This document shows positions 1-11,899 of a stretch of DNA of 64,000 nucleotides, piece after piece (the stretch's first letter is position 1; every line of letters begins with the position of its first letter). The position numbers and the translations under genes were made by a program. The notes beneath the pieces are model-generated. The model was not told the origin of the DNA. It made no database searches and saw only the letters and a program-made list of their open reading frames with translations. The DNA is from Lumnitzera littorea (lineage: Eukaryota > Streptophyta > Magnoliopsida > Myrtales > Combretaceae): contig JAMXBB010000010.1 of NCBI GenBank assembly GCA_024138015.1, positions 13,300,661 to 13,364,660 of the forward strand. Reading direction: 5' to 3'.

Positions 1-600
1 ATAATCATTAAACTTAAAATTTACTTTACCTTGATAAAGTCCAAATTAATTAAAAATAAAATTTGGCTTACAAACTAACTTAAGCCTGTTAATTTTCAAA
101 ATTGCACCTAAAATGAATTGAAAAATTTATTATCATTTTAAAACGTTTAAAAACTTAATTGTACACCAATTTGATATATAATAGGCCCTAAAATCTACTT
201 TTCTTAATAAAATTAAAATCCTTATTTTATTTTTTTCAAATTCTTATTTTTGGCTTATTTCAAGATTTTTATAATTTTAAAGATTTTTCTATTCTTTTTG
301 CTCTTTTCGCCTATTTTCCTTTTTTTTTTTTGTGTGTGTGTGTGCTTTTTCAAAATTTCTATTATGTTTGTTTTTTTTTGGGCTATTCACTTACTCAAAA
401 TTAATCTAATATTTCACTTTTTTTTTTTGTATTTTCCTTAAAGTTAGGAAACAAAAATGAGATGCCAACAATGTATGATTGGCTAATTTAAAGACAAATA
501 AATGGTTGTATGTGCTTTACTTGCTTACAATTAACGTATGTGATTATGATTATATATGATTGCTCAAGCGCATGTGGTTATGTGCTACTTACTGAATTTC
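1..600. other. AT-rich intergenic DNA, no gene seen
   Basis: The stretch is dominated by T runs, with a short (GT)n near 331-344. The open frames are low-complexity Phe/Ile strings with no recognisable domain. I see no gene or clear element boundary here. Confidence 0.6.
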
Positions 601-630
601 GGCTTACTCTTCTTTTTCTTATAATTGCAG

Positions 631-840
631 ATCTGGATGTTAATTATGGAGATTCTACAAGTTATAGTTACTAAGTTGATTATGAAAATTATTCTAGTTA
701 TGAGGATTGGGAAGATGGTTATTATCAAGAAAATCCTTATGCATAGAGTTACTATTATGATGATTATTATCAGTATTAGGAACCTAGAGATTTGATTCCA
801 GACCAATAGATGTTTCCTAGGATGATGCTTATTTTAATTT
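631..840 (+). pseudogene. Tyr/Asp-rich pseudo-exon behind an intact splice acceptor
   Basis: A good plant 3' splice site (pyrimidine-rich tract ending in ttgcag at 630) is followed by a frame very rich in Tyr, Asp and Glu. It reads NYGDSTSYSY, then VDYENYSSYEDWEDGYYQEN, then EPRDLIPDQ. Four stops interrupt it (one TAA, three TAG), and each could come from a Gln codon by one C-to-T change. The composition is far from random AT-rich DNA, so it is probably an exon of a decayed host gene or a retroelement gag. I do not recognise the family. The likely reading frame starts with a partial codon at 631. Confidence 0.35.
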
Positions 841-1098
841 ATTTTCATGCTATTGCAAGAAGATCCTCAAATGTAGTTGAGGTTGAATAATTGTAATTGG
901 GGCTTGACATTTGATGATATTAGTGGATGTCATTTATTTGTGAATCAGATATTTTAGTCTTAGAATTATAGCTTGATGTGTCAATGGAAGATTAAGAACA
1001 CGTGGTGATTTATGGGATCTTGAGTCTAGAGGGTTACAAATTGTATCCAAAATTTAATTTTAGAAAAACTATACATTTATTCTTCTCGCAATTTTCGA

Positions 1099-1404
1099 TC
1101 ACAATTGTACATCGCATGACAGACTATGGCCCTGCATTAGACAACTCTTCTGTAAAACTTTGGTCTTTTTGCAATGATAACAAACATACCGCAAATATGA
1201 CACTTCAAATTCCCCAATCCTGCCCCACGCTCTATTTAGGATATTAATGACTCCACCTTTATTAACCGCCTTCTCCGAGATGACTTTCCCAATCATATGA
1301 TGGCTTTCCAGTGTTGTTGATGATAATCCTAACTCCAGAACTTTCGACTTCTCATAGTGATCAGACTGGGCTGTATTCGGAGCCATGACAGGGTGGTGAA
1401 GCAA
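1099..1404 (-). pseudogene. LINE ORF1 / DUF4283-type fragment
   Basis: A 101-residue open frame resembles the N-terminal DUF4283 region found in plant LINE ORF1 proteins and their domesticated relatives. The phrase MIGKVISEKAVNKGGVINIL followed by a Trp-Gly matches the usual 'GK-x-x-S-x-K-x-x-N/x-x-A-x-x-x-x-x-x-x-x-W' layout. Near the end, GHSLSCDVQL fits the usual 'PW-x-x-x-GH-x-L-x-L' block, although the middle has drifted. In the family the domain is thought to bind RNA upstream of a CCHC knuckle; neither the knuckle nor a reverse transcriptase follows here. This is inferred from motif spacing only. It is probably a dead fragment and not a host gene. Confidence 0.5.
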
Positions 1405-1495
1405 ATGTATTTAGACACACAAAAATGGAGCACCCTACAAGAGAGAAAATGGTATTTGTAGGACAATACGTAACAAGAAAACCCACTGAAAACAA

Positions 1496-1678
1496 ATGCT
1501 TAGACACGTATGGTTAATAAAAGAGGAAGAGACGGTCCACAATATGAAGACTAAAGAAATTAATCAAAGATACAGAACAAAGATAATGACAAGGAGTAAC
1601 AAAAGAAAGAAAAGATATGACAATAAAGACAAACAAGATATACGACAAAGAATTACAAAAAGAAAGAAAAGATTATGA
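1496..1678 (+). other. Purine-rich Lys/Arg low-complexity stretch
   Basis: The sequence is nearly all A and G with an internal direct repeat (aaagaaagaaaagat-atgac recurs at about 1605 and 1662). The translated 60 residues are Lys/Arg-rich with no domain. It reads as simple repeat and not as a gene. Confidence 0.5.
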
Positions 1679-1806
1679 CATCCACCAAAGACAAGGAATC
1701 TGGTCGCTAAAAGAATAAGAAGAAACTTTTCGCATTTTCTAAACTTGACAAGAGGAAAAGGTTAAAAGCTTTTTATTTGGTTTGCACGCTGTCATTTTCC
1801 TTCTTA

Positions 1807-2350
1807 GGCCGCATTTGTTTCAGAGAAAATATTTTTCTTTATTTGTTAAGTTGAACGTGACCCCTTAAGTAGAAAAGAATAATTTTCCCTTCTAAGGAAA
1901 ATCTTTTCGTATTAAAGAGAAAATCTTAAAGTCATTTTTTGAATTACTTTTTACAAGTTTTCTAACTTTAGAAAAATAATTTTTAAATTGATCCTTGTTA
2001 AAATTGTCTTATAGATTATAGACATAAAGGGACTTTTATGAAAAATAATGTAAAACACTTGTTGATAAAATTTTAAAGCCAATGAGATTATAATAATGAA
2101 CTTTAAAAATTAATTTACGTGCTTTACTTTTTTTACATAAAGAGTTTATAATATACTAATGATTTTACGCTATTAATGTATGACTATACTTTATGTAAAA
2201 TTCATATCAAACAACGGAAAATTTTTTTTTTAGCATATTTTTATAGAGACATCTAAACATATGAAAACATATCATTTTTAAAAAATATATATATTTTCAA
2301 TAAAAAATATATTCCATTTGCAAAATATTTTCCTCGAAACAAACGGGACC
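1807..2350. mobile_element. Tourist-like (PIF/Harbinger) MITE
   Basis: The ends are inverted repeats: the left end starts GGCCGCATTTGTTTC and the complement of the right end starts GGTCCCGTTTGTTTC, continuing into a shared GAGAAAATATTTT / GAGGAAAATATTTT block. A TTA trinucleotide flanks both sides (1804-1806 and 2351-2353), the expected target duplication of the PIF/Harbinger superfamily. The 544-bp interior is AT-rich and noncoding. The superfamily call rests on the TTA duplication and TIR style; hAT-type MITEs have similar TIRs but make 8-bp duplications. Confidence 0.75.
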
Positions 2351-2353
2351 TTA

Positions 2354-4340
2354 ATTGTGTTATTTTTTCCAACTTTTGGAATTATTGAGGATAGGGCAAC
2401 ATTTACATTAAATTTAAGTTAATCACCAACAACATATAAGACACAACATTATACCAAAATGTGTATCACGAGACTCATGACACAGCATATCAAATTGTTT
2501 GATATTTACAAGTAGTTGTCATGTGTGGACTTTTGGACCACAACACGATAAGTGGCTCTAGGTACTTGATGGCTATTAGATCAATTGTAGCAGGGTGTAT
2601 ATGTTTTTTTTTTTTTTTTTTTAAACGTGTTGATCAAATGATTCCTAGGTATTTATAGCACCTATTTATTTGGCAATGTGAACTACGGAATTCTTTTTTC
2701 ATGACATGCTGAGGCGTTAGGATTAAAGATATGGGATTGTATAACCCTCCAAATACTATAGAAATATGATCGGAGCTTTTATATACTACTAATAGTTATT
2801 TTAGTAACCAAACATAAGAGCTGTAACTTTTCTTTTAATGTTAAGAATTTTCGTGTACTCTAGACTATTGTTAAAATAAAAAAAAGGTACCGTTTTCTTG
2901 AGTAGTTTGGTCTTTTTAAGTACTTTCTGTTTCATGTTCTTGAAATAAGTGTCTTTGTTCGATTCGTGGTTGATTCTAGCCTGAAAGGATTTCTAAGGAA
3001 AGACCTCATTGATGTTGGTTTTACTTCCAAAAGGCAAGTTCCTTTTTCATCGTCTAAGCAATTTTTAGTGTATTATCAATTTTAGTTTTGTTATTTAATT
3101 ATAATAATTGAATAGAAAATGTGTACGTTTTGGTCTTGATCGGCTTAGAGTAGCGATGGCTCTTTCTCCTCTTGCCTTTAGTTTTATTTTGTTGATTTTA
3201 TTCTCATTGAATTTTGGTTTATATATAAAGTAAGGCAATGGTTTCCAACATAACACGGCTAGCCAACCTTAGTACCAAGTAATATTGCCGTTTGTTGGTT
3301 TGAGTTGAAGCTTGGGTACAATTTTGTGGTTCAAAGTTCATGTAATTCAGAAAATTGCGCAATAGAGGAAGTCAATTTTTTTTTTCTTTTTTTTACTATT
3401 TATAATAGCCTTTCTCGATGTCATTCATCCTGTTTTCTCTTGAACATTAAGATTGTATTATTATTTAATTATTATATCATTGAAAGTGATGAATTCATGC
3501 TCTTACATGAATTAATCAAATAATTGTTTAGCAATTAATATTTTACACATTTAATGTCTATAAATTTGTACACACAAGTCCTCCAAGTATCATAATGGGT
3601 TATTATTGTATTTAGAAAGATGTTTCATGTTTTGCATTAAAGCTACGGTTCCATTTTTGGTACTTTCTAACAAAAAGATTTGTTTTTTCACCTTCATTTC
3701 CAATAACAAAAAAGATATGCTGAGAATAATATGAAATTGACATGTATTTTCATATCTAGAGATAGCATACTAGGATTGATACAGCTTTTATTTTTCTTAA
3801 CTTATTAGGTAGGGGTATTTAGTTTTTAGGACACTTGGAATATTTGCTCTTTTTGGCTACCTTTATTATGTGAATATTCCACATTATAATGCTTTTTCCA
3901 TTGATCTAGGATATTTAGGAGTTTGTATTTGCATGTTATTAAATTTGTATGAAATCAAATTTATTGACATGATTGCTTCTGACATCCTTCTCTACCAAAA
4001 TTATAATTGAAAGAAGATTGCATTGTAATTTGCAATGCTTCCCAATTGATGGGTAAAATTGGACAATTTACATGATAATTCCATGGTGCCATTAGATAAA
4101 CAATAGAAATTCTTTGATAATGTTTTGTAATTATGTTGTTTGAGTTACCTTTTGTGTTCAATAATTTATAAGTATTAAAATAGATCATGCTTTGATAATG
4201 TGTTAATAGAAAAGCGTCTCGAGTATGACATAGGAGATTCAAACTATAAGTTAATTTTGTAAGCACCTATGGTACCTACTAAGTTGGTGAGGAAAGTTAT
4301 GTGTTAGATAGTTTAAGATAATGAAAAGCATGTACTTTCT
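2354..4340. other. Intergenic DNA without recognised genes
   Basis: AT-rich sequence with a poly(T) run near 2606-2622. The open frames at 3305-3523 and 3961-4266 have no domain I can recognise and normal AT-rich codon noise. I see nothing supportable here. Confidence 0.5.
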
Positions 4341-4344
4341 TAAG

Positions 4345-5849
4345 GGAAGTTTTTGGAGGCAAAGAAAAGAAAGGGTACCTCTTGGGTGTAGTAAAGTATA
4401 ATGGTTAGAAGAGCGGTCATTAGAGACAACTTATATTGGCAAGTTAGCAGTAGGGCTTCTGTTAAATGTTGCTAAGACCCTTAGATACCATGGGGGAACA
4501 TTTAAACTCCTCCTTTTAAGCAGAATATAAGTATTGATAGAGATTGTAAAGTGCAAGAGTTTATTAAGCAAGAATCCAAGGAATGAGATTTGGAGAAGTT
4601 ATAGTCAATTTTTGATAAATTCACAATCAACTATATCACCAAAATTCTAGTGGGGCATTAGGAGTGTATGGATAGAATTATTTGGCCATTAAGCATATTT
4701 GAATCTTATAATGTAAGAAGTTGATATAGAAGATTGATGAAGACATATCTTAATGCTACAAGAAATATTTCAAATCTTTTTGAACAAGTACCTTCCTCTC
4801 TATGTAATCTTATTTGGTCTTTAGATGTGATGCCTAAATTTAAGCACTTACTTTGGAGGAGTTATACAAATGCTCTTAGTACTAATGTTAACTTGTTTCA
4901 AAGAAAGGTGAAGGATAGGCCTTTTTTGTAATTTCTATCCATTTAAAAAATCTATAAAACATGTTTTCCTACATTGTGAATGGACAAAACCAATATGGTT
5001 TTAAGTGTTATGTGTTCGAGTAGAAGCTGACATAATAATGAATTGGCCAAATCAGATGTAATGGGTGGTGAAACATATGGCAAAACGAAATGGGAATGTG
5101 AGAGAATGTATGGCCAAATTAGCTGTATGTGCATGGTATATATGGAGGATACCTTATAACTGTGTATTCAAGGAACAAAACCCAAACCCTTATGCTACGA
5201 TGAGGTTGATTAGAGCAAATTTTTTTTAGTATAAAAGAGCTATTGCCATTGTTCTCCATTCAACATCCTTCATGTAACAAAATCTGCCTAGTAAAGTTTG
5301 GATTGCCTTAGGGGTGGATCATGTTAAAATAAATGTTGGTGGTACTTAGTTTTTTAAGTTGGGTAAGGCTGGAATTGGGAATGTTATCCATGATCATTGT
5401 GGAATTTTTATTTTAGGTATGGGCAAGGATATCTAAGCTTCTAATGTGGAAGCGGCCGAAGTAAGAGCACCTCTTGAAAGCATAAAGTTTGCCCTATGAT
5501 TGAAGCTTAGGAGAGTGGTGTTGGAACTTGATTCATCAGTTATATATTTGGCTATGAAGCACAAGTCTTCTTGTTGGTTTACGAAACATATTATTGGTGA
5601 TGCTCTTGTTTCCAGTTCTTTCTTTAACTCTTTTTCTATTTCTCTTATTAGTAGAGATGATAATAAAAGTGTGGATGGGGCTGGGACCTAAGGTAAAGAT
5701 GGTTTGTCTACTTGTTTTTTGATATTGAATCTCCCTATTGCTTTAGTAACTCTCATTGTATTGAATATGCCTTCTATGCACCTAAGATTTGTATAATATA
5801 GCATTTTTTCTTTAATAAATTTACCCTTTTAGCAAAAAAAAAAAAAAAA
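4345..5849 (+). mobile_element. 5'-truncated LINE (L1-like) with zf-RVT, RNase H and poly(A) tail
   Basis: The frames carry the 3' part of a plant L1-type LINE. The C-terminal reverse-transcriptase tail has a DPWIPW phrase at about 4470-4490. The zf-RVT block reads IWSLDVMPKFKHLLWRSYTN with ALSTNVNLFQRK after it (4800-4910). A degenerate RNase H follows: KINVGGT at about 5325, AGIGNVIHDHCG, then EAAEVRAPLES and VVLELDSS near 5460-5540. The first catalytic Asp of RNase H (usual NVDG) has become Gly. Many stops and frame changes make it dead. The element ends in a run of about 17 A at 5833-5849 after an AT-rich 3' UTR, as target-primed reverse transcription would leave. The 5' limit is approximate. 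Confidence 0.75.
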
Positions 5850-7780
5850 AGATTATTTCAACTTAAACACGTGATAAAGAATAAGATGACAAAATATTTG
5901 ATTTTTATTTGAAAAATGACTTTTGGTTTTGTTTCATTGATTATTGTTAGTTGCTAGATATGTGCTCATGATTTGGGTATTAACTTTTATCAGTCAACGT
6001 ATTTGTTTGTGGTCTTGAACAGATTTCTTTATTTCAAACTTGCCTCAAAGTTCTAAAAGGGCAGGTCATGTACATGATAATACTTTTAGAGCCAAATTCC
6101 TAACGATTTCTTTATTGCATTCATTACATCTATAATATTAAAACCATTGAAGTTTATATTTTTTCCCTTTTTTTTTTGAGGCACCTTACATGTATATATT
6201 TATATCAGTTTAACAACTTAAGATAAGAGAATAAAGGGAAGGTTTATGTATTAGTTGAATAGATAGGAGTTATTGTGGCATGGCCATATAGAGACATATA
6301 TCCAAATTAAGGACCACTTTGTAATTTTTTTAAGATACATAGTCTCATGTATAATTTAATAAAAAAAAATTAATTTAAAAATGGTATTATGTTAACATTT
6401 TTATTATATTTGTCTATTCAATAATTGTATACGCAACGCAGGTGCTTGTTCACTAATATTACTATTAAGCTACTAATAATTATTTGTCTCCACATTATAA
6501 TATAATAATCATTATCCATTGCCAAAATTTCAATAATTACATATACGAAATGGGACATTAACATAGAATAATTGTTTTTTAAAACGTACAATTTTATGAA
6601 TCCAATTGATACTTAACTCGTTAATTATTATTTCTCTCCACAATATAATATAATCGTTATTATGAAAATATTCTTCTCTTAGATAAAAAGATAACTATTC
6701 CAATCAAAACAATATATTTTACTATCCATTTACTTCAAATCATTTCAATATGGACATTATCCATTGTGGGGGTATGAGCACGGATGCAAGGATCACGTAC
6801 ATGCTGTGTGTGAAGTCATACTACACGTGATTAGGGTAATGACTTGAGTGATTTGTATAGGATGATCATGAGAGAAGTGTAGAGATGATGAGTAGACAAT
6901 CTTGATAAGACTATAACACGTATTATGATAGGTAGAGGAGTACGATAGCATCAAACTTCATAATTGATGAATAATAGGGTAAAGTTCTTGAGATGTTTAA
7001 GTGTTTGATCTCTGAGATAAGATTTCGGTAGAGTAATGATATTAATGAGAGTTTTTCTCTTATCCAAATGAGGATATGAATAAGGTATTTATAGGAAATG
7101 ATAGTTGATCCTATTCGTCGAATCATAATGGTGATGAATGGTTAAGAATGAAACATTTTATTAATAGATCTTAAGTGGGCTATTTTCATAGGTTAAGGCC
7201 TAGATAAAGCCTTTAGTTATTATTTTAGTATAAGCCAAACCAAGAAATGTTTGATTAGATAGACTAATCCAATGGTTTTTACTCCAAGCCTACCATGCTA
7301 AAACTTCCTTAATCATCCCAAATATTTGGACTCGACTCTTTGAACCTCGTTACTTTAGCTTAATGAGTCAAACCCAATTAATTAATAGGCTTAAAGCTTA
7401 AACTTAAATTTAACCCTCTATAGCCATTATCTTCAAACTGCTCATCATAGTTAGTTATCACATCTGCTTTGATAATTACGAAAAATTCAATAATTTGTTT
7501 TAGTCAACCACTTCTGTCATTATCCCCTAAGAAATAGATTTTCTCACCAACAATACTTCTCTTAGTGATGTTTATGAAAATAATAGAAATAAAATAATAT
7601 CCATGCAGCATTTACCATTGGTTATCTGGTTTATCAAATTGAGAAGTAAAAATAGGTCACATTTGTTACTAGTTGAATGAGGAATTAGTTACTTTTGTTG
7701 TTAAAGGACAAAAGGAATTTATCAATGATGATAATAATGATAGAAAAGGAAGAGCAACAGGTACATTGGAATGTGTTCAT
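5850..7780. other. Intergenic DNA, no gene recognised
   Basis: AT-rich sequence. A slightly more GC-rich part at 6770-7440 contains a TATA-like tatttatagg (7087-7096) and reads like noncoding LTR debris, but I could not find its ends or a second copy in the window. Confidence 0.45.
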
Positions 7781-8390
7781 TGTAAAAGATAGGACATATT
7801 GGGGATTTTCTCTTGAAAAACGTCTTTTCAGTGGGTAGGGTGGTTGAAATTAAAATGCCTAAAGAATTTTATGGTCTAGGGTTAGTAGATCTCAAAATGA
7901 GAAATAAGGCTATAAGAGCCAAACTTGTTTGGAAAGTTAAGAACAAACTAACCATGCGGGAAAAATTCATGTGTGAAAAGCATAAAGATTTTCCAAACAA
8001 TGATAGTATTAATAGGGAAACCAAACTTACAAAAGCAATTCAATAAGAAGCAATTTAGTTGAATCTTGCATAAGGAGGAACACTTTTGGCATCATATTGG
8101 CCTAAGAAAGTATTCCAAGGACTTTCTTTATAGATCCTTTGCAAAGAGAAGATCAAAAGATTATAATGATTGATGTATGGTTAGATCTAAATGAATGAAA
8201 GGAAGATGATATCAAGTTCTCATTAGATCAATACATGAAAAACAAGTTGGGTAATATTATGTTATATGAAGGTGATGAAGATGGACTAATAGGAAGCATA
8301 AGTTGGAGACCAACATGCTCTAATACCTTGACAATACGATTTGGCTATCATCAGTTGCAAAGATCATTATAACAAGATCACATATTTGGC
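7781..8390 (+). pseudogene. LINE reverse transcriptase C-terminal remnant
   Basis: The frame opening at 7813 reads IKMPKEFYGLGLVDLKMRNK and then AIRAKLVWKV. This matches the conserved plant LINE block with the pattern 'PK-x-x-GGLG-x-x-DL-x-x-x-N-x-A-L/x-x-KW'. Just upstream the neighbouring frame gives QWVGW, so a frameshift sits at about 7835. Downstream, the segments that should encode the 'W-x-D-x-W' region are broken by stops. The other LINE remnant at 4345-5849 carries zf-RVT and RNase H, but the two cannot be joined by reading order, so this is probably a separate insertion. Confidence 0.6.
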
Positions 8391-8414
8391 ACTTGACGTT
8401 AGACATGGGATGAT

Positions 8415-8793
8415 AGGAATTAGCCTCCAACCTCCCCACTCGTAGACCTGTTCCTGGCTAAGGTTGACTTACCTTACTCGAAGCCGAGCTGATACCAGAA
8501 GGCTAACAAAGGAAAGAAAGATAGTTCAGCAATAGCTTCATTAATTGCTGGAGAGATTAGGGACCAAACAGCCGAGGTCTCAAGTCTAAAGACTAACTTA
8601 GTATGGCATAAGGAATCTAGTGCCCAGCAATCTAAGAGTTCAACAACTATAAGTCGACTTCATTGAGAGCTTAGCCAAGCACAATAAGATTCTAAGGAAT
8701 TCAGCTTTAGCTTGAATAGCTAATTGCCGATCTGATCCTACTTGGACCCTACCTACTCCAAAATAACTTGGATACCCTGCACGCTAACCTTCC
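8415..8793 (+). repeat. Direct repeat, copy 1 of 2 (about 370 bp)
   Basis: Begins AGGAATTAGCCTCCAACCTC and aligns through most of its length, with scattered changes, to the copy at 11900-12262. Shared phrases include aggaaagaaagatagttca and tatggcataaggaatcta. The two copies flank the gag-protease remnant in the same orientation. They do not start with TG, so they are not clear LTRs. Confidence 0.75.
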
Positions 8794-8799
8794 TGTTAA

Positions 8800-10265
8800 A
8801 CGCACCATTTAGCACAGTTTTGTATACTTATAAATATTATCCTTAACTTTAGTTGTGAGCCTACTATAGGGTTTGAGGCTTTGTATATTATTTATAGTTT
8901 TACTACTATAATAACCTTAAATCACAAAATTGATTTAAATATTCCCTTTTATCTACATATTTACTACATAATATGCATATTATATACAACTAAGACCTCA
9001 AACTCTATAAATATTATCCTACATTAGCAACCAACATCTAAGGATACTTAATTACAAAATAAATCAGAATTTCCACCAAATAAACATTGAATTACAAAAT
9101 TAAGCCCAAATATTGTCTTTTATGTATGATTTTAAGGCTTAAAAATGAAGTAAAATTTTAGAAAAAAAATCTTCATAGCACTATCATGAATATCTTAAAT
9201 AGTTTACACAAAAATTTTTAATTCAAAACTGCATTAGTTAAGCCATTTAAATTGGTATCGAAAACCGACTCACGATATATTTCAAGACCTAATTTTAACA
9301 AAACAATATTTTTCCTAAACTACATATAAAAATATCTCAAAATACTAAATTTCATCATTTCCATAATTATTTGGTATTTTTAATAAATAAAACAAATTCG
9401 AAAGAAAATCAAAACTCACCGGCATTACTAGCTCCTGCCACCATGGCCTTATTGGTCAATCTGGGCGTTGTCTTCACCATTTAGTGGTGGTGGCCATCCA
9501 CTTCTAGGTGGTTGACGGACATACGATCACCTTATAACCCTTAGTTGTGCACTATTTGTGATAATTTTTCTAAAATTAGTTTCTTCTCTCTCTTTGATCT
9601 CTCTATATTTTTCTTGAGTTCTTAGCTAAATAAAATGAATTGCAGATGAGTGACTCCTAATTTATAAGATGGCATAGATGAGTTCTTGAATTATCTAGTG
9701 CCAAATGTCCCTTTACTTTTTCTTTTTCACTTTCTATTTGACTTATTCTCATTTGTTATTTTTCTCTCTTTAATTTCAACTTGCCACACCTCATTTTTGG
9801 ACATTTCCACACTTCCCATGATTTTTTTTTCATTTTTTATGAATTTTAATTAATTAATTAGTATTATTTTAGAATATTTTAGGTAATTTAAGTAATTTCT
9901 AGTATTTTTACCTATACGTAAATACATATATGGTATAAATAAATACTCTTAAAAATAATTTATGTTATTTTATGATTTTTAGTATACATATAGTTTATCT
10001 CTATTGATTCGTTAACTATCGAAACTCGTCTTTCGCATTTTTGATAAATAATAGGTAATATACATATAACTTAATATTATAATATTTAATTACTTTATTA
10101 TTTATTTTCCTAAATCTAAATTCATGGTATCACTTTTATTGATATTCCTAACTTCATCGTAAAATTTAGACCGGATCAGATAATTTATGCGATTACCCTA
10201 AATTTTACTAATCGTTTTTGAATTGACCATTTGTGAGTTGATCATCAATTTTTGTAGGATCTCAC
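8800..10265 (-). repeat. Noncoding retroelement block, inverted copy of 29830-31110
   Basis: Read on the minus strand, this block follows the same order of phrases as 29830-31110 on the plus strand. Examples are the 'taggaaaataaataata' area, the 'gatt-cgttaactatcgaaactcg' area, the change from a GC-richer patch (9430-9540) into 'aaatcaaaactca', and the 'cataaaa-gacaat' to 'gcttaattttgtaatt' segment. Divergence is high and small indels are common. It is probably the LTR or untranslated region of a Ty3/gypsy family. Confidence 0.6.
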
Positions 10266-10439
10266 AAAAGTTAAATTAGCCTTACTATCTCTTGTTGAAT
10301 GTGCAAGTCTTTAGTGGGACTAGTTAATTGCCAAGCGAGACACCAAAGGAGAAGAGTCGATTAGAACTTTGAGGCTTATCAAGCATTTAACAATTAGCGA
10401 TTTGTGTCAACCTACTTCAAGTAAGAGATGCTCTATGCT

Positions 10440-11850
10440 TTCTAACACTTGAGGCAAATTTGAAACATTATTGAAGAGTACTTGTAAGAATTTGAAACTT
10501 GATGACCAGTTGTGAGATTGTTAAGCCACAAGACAATATTATTGCTAGGTTCCTAAGCGGCCTGAGAGATGACATTACCGACATGGTCGAGCTCCAGCCA
10601 TTCAACTCATTGGACGAGTTGATCAACCTAACCTTGAGAGTAGAGCATCAGAGGAGAAGAAGGCACCAAAGGCTGACTAATTGACCTCAATAAGGTAACC
10701 TTGAGCTTGAGAGGTATGACGAGAATAAGAGGCTAGAGAAGAAGATGGAGAAAGGGGGAAAATTATAATGGAGGGGATGAATGTTTGGGGGTTACTTCAA
10801 ATAGGAGATTAACATTTTAAAAAGTTCAAATAAAGGATGAACATTTCATAAAGTGGTTCAAATAAAGGATAAACATTTTGAAAAGTTCAAATAAGGGATT
10901 AACGTTTTACAAAGTGGTTTAAATGAGAGATTCATAATAGCTAATCCACAAAATTATTTGAACCACTTTATGAAACGTTGATCCCTTATTTGAACTACTT
11001 TAAGAAACATTTATCCCTTATTTGAATTTTTTAAAATGTTGATCCTTTATTTGAACTAACTCCTAAACATTAATCCCCTCCGTTGTAATTCTCCCTAAAG
11101 AAAGGAGAGTCTATCTGACTTGACTAGGTTAAGACAAAGAAAGTAAAGAGGGAGAGAATGATCAACATTAAGGCTTGAGAAGTTAAATGCTTTAAGTGTT
11201 TGGGTTATGGATATATTGCCCCCTAATGTCTGAATAAGAGGATCATGATTCTGAAAGGCGAAGGACTAGATGCTTAAGTAAAGAGTTAGAGTGACAAGAG
11301 CTTAGGAAGTGACATGGAAAAGGTGAATATCTATCGAGATATGGACGAACTCTAAGCCATGACAAGTCGACTTGAAAGAAGACCTAGGTTAATAAGAGAA
11401 CTTATTCCAAATCCGATGTTTGGTGAATGGGAAGACCTACTCCCTAGTTGTTGATGAAGGTAATTATACCAACATCGTTTCTGTTGAGCTGATTATAAAG
11501 ATGAAACTACTAATCTACCTGCATCCTTGACCTTATGGACTAAAGTAGTTAAATGACAAGGGTATGGTCCATGTGCTAAAGAGAGCTCAGATAGCATTCA
11601 AGGCAAGATAATATGAGGATGAGTTTGACTTCGACATAGTGCCTATGAATGTAGCAAATTTAATTCTTGGCTAACCTAAGGAGTATGACCGAAGAGTAAT
11701 CCACAATGACTTCTTCAACACTTACACCATTCGAAAGGATAGGAAGAGCTATTGCTTAATCCCGATGAATGTTAAGGAGATTCAAAGCAACCCGACACCC
11801 ATGATGAAAAGAAAAGGGAAGAGGAGCCTATTCTGCATCCAAGCCCATGC
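10440..11850 (+). pseudogene. Ty3/gypsy gag-protease remnant
   Basis: Gag comes first: a broken 'EEYL-EFET' phrase at about 10470 runs into SCEIVKPQDNIIARFLSGLR and then 'DDITDMVELQPF', the usual gag core of plant chromoviruses. After a MITE insertion, a nucleocapsid knuckle follows at about 11188-11232 as CFKCLGYGYIA-x-stop-CLNK, with the His replaced by Tyr. The aspartic protease region has VDEGNYTNIVSVELI at about 11448 (usual active site D-S/G-G is damaged) and ends with LILG and then EYDRRVIHNDFFNTYTIRKD near 11660-11740. Stops and frameshifts are frequent. No reverse transcriptase follows; the downstream repeat copy begins at 11900. I infer a Reina/CRM-like chromovirus from the protease wording. 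Confidence 0.7.
10756..11097. mobile_element. Palindromic MITE inside the gag remnant
   Basis: The left arm starts GGGAAAATTATAATGGAGGG and the complement of the right arm starts GGGAGAATTACAACGGAGGG. Almost the whole element is one large imperfect hairpin. Each arm repeats a unit of the type 'TTCAAATAAGGGATNAACATTTTNAAAAG' several times. The 8-bp flanks GAGAAAGG (10748-10755) and AAGAAAGG (11098-11105) agree at 7 of 8 positions, suggesting a hAT- or Mutator-type target duplication. It interrupts the gypsy frame between gag and the CCHC knuckle. Confidence 0.7.
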
Positions 11851-11899
11851 TCATTGTCTAAAGTTGAGGACAACTTCTTTTCAACCCTGTAGTGAGGTT

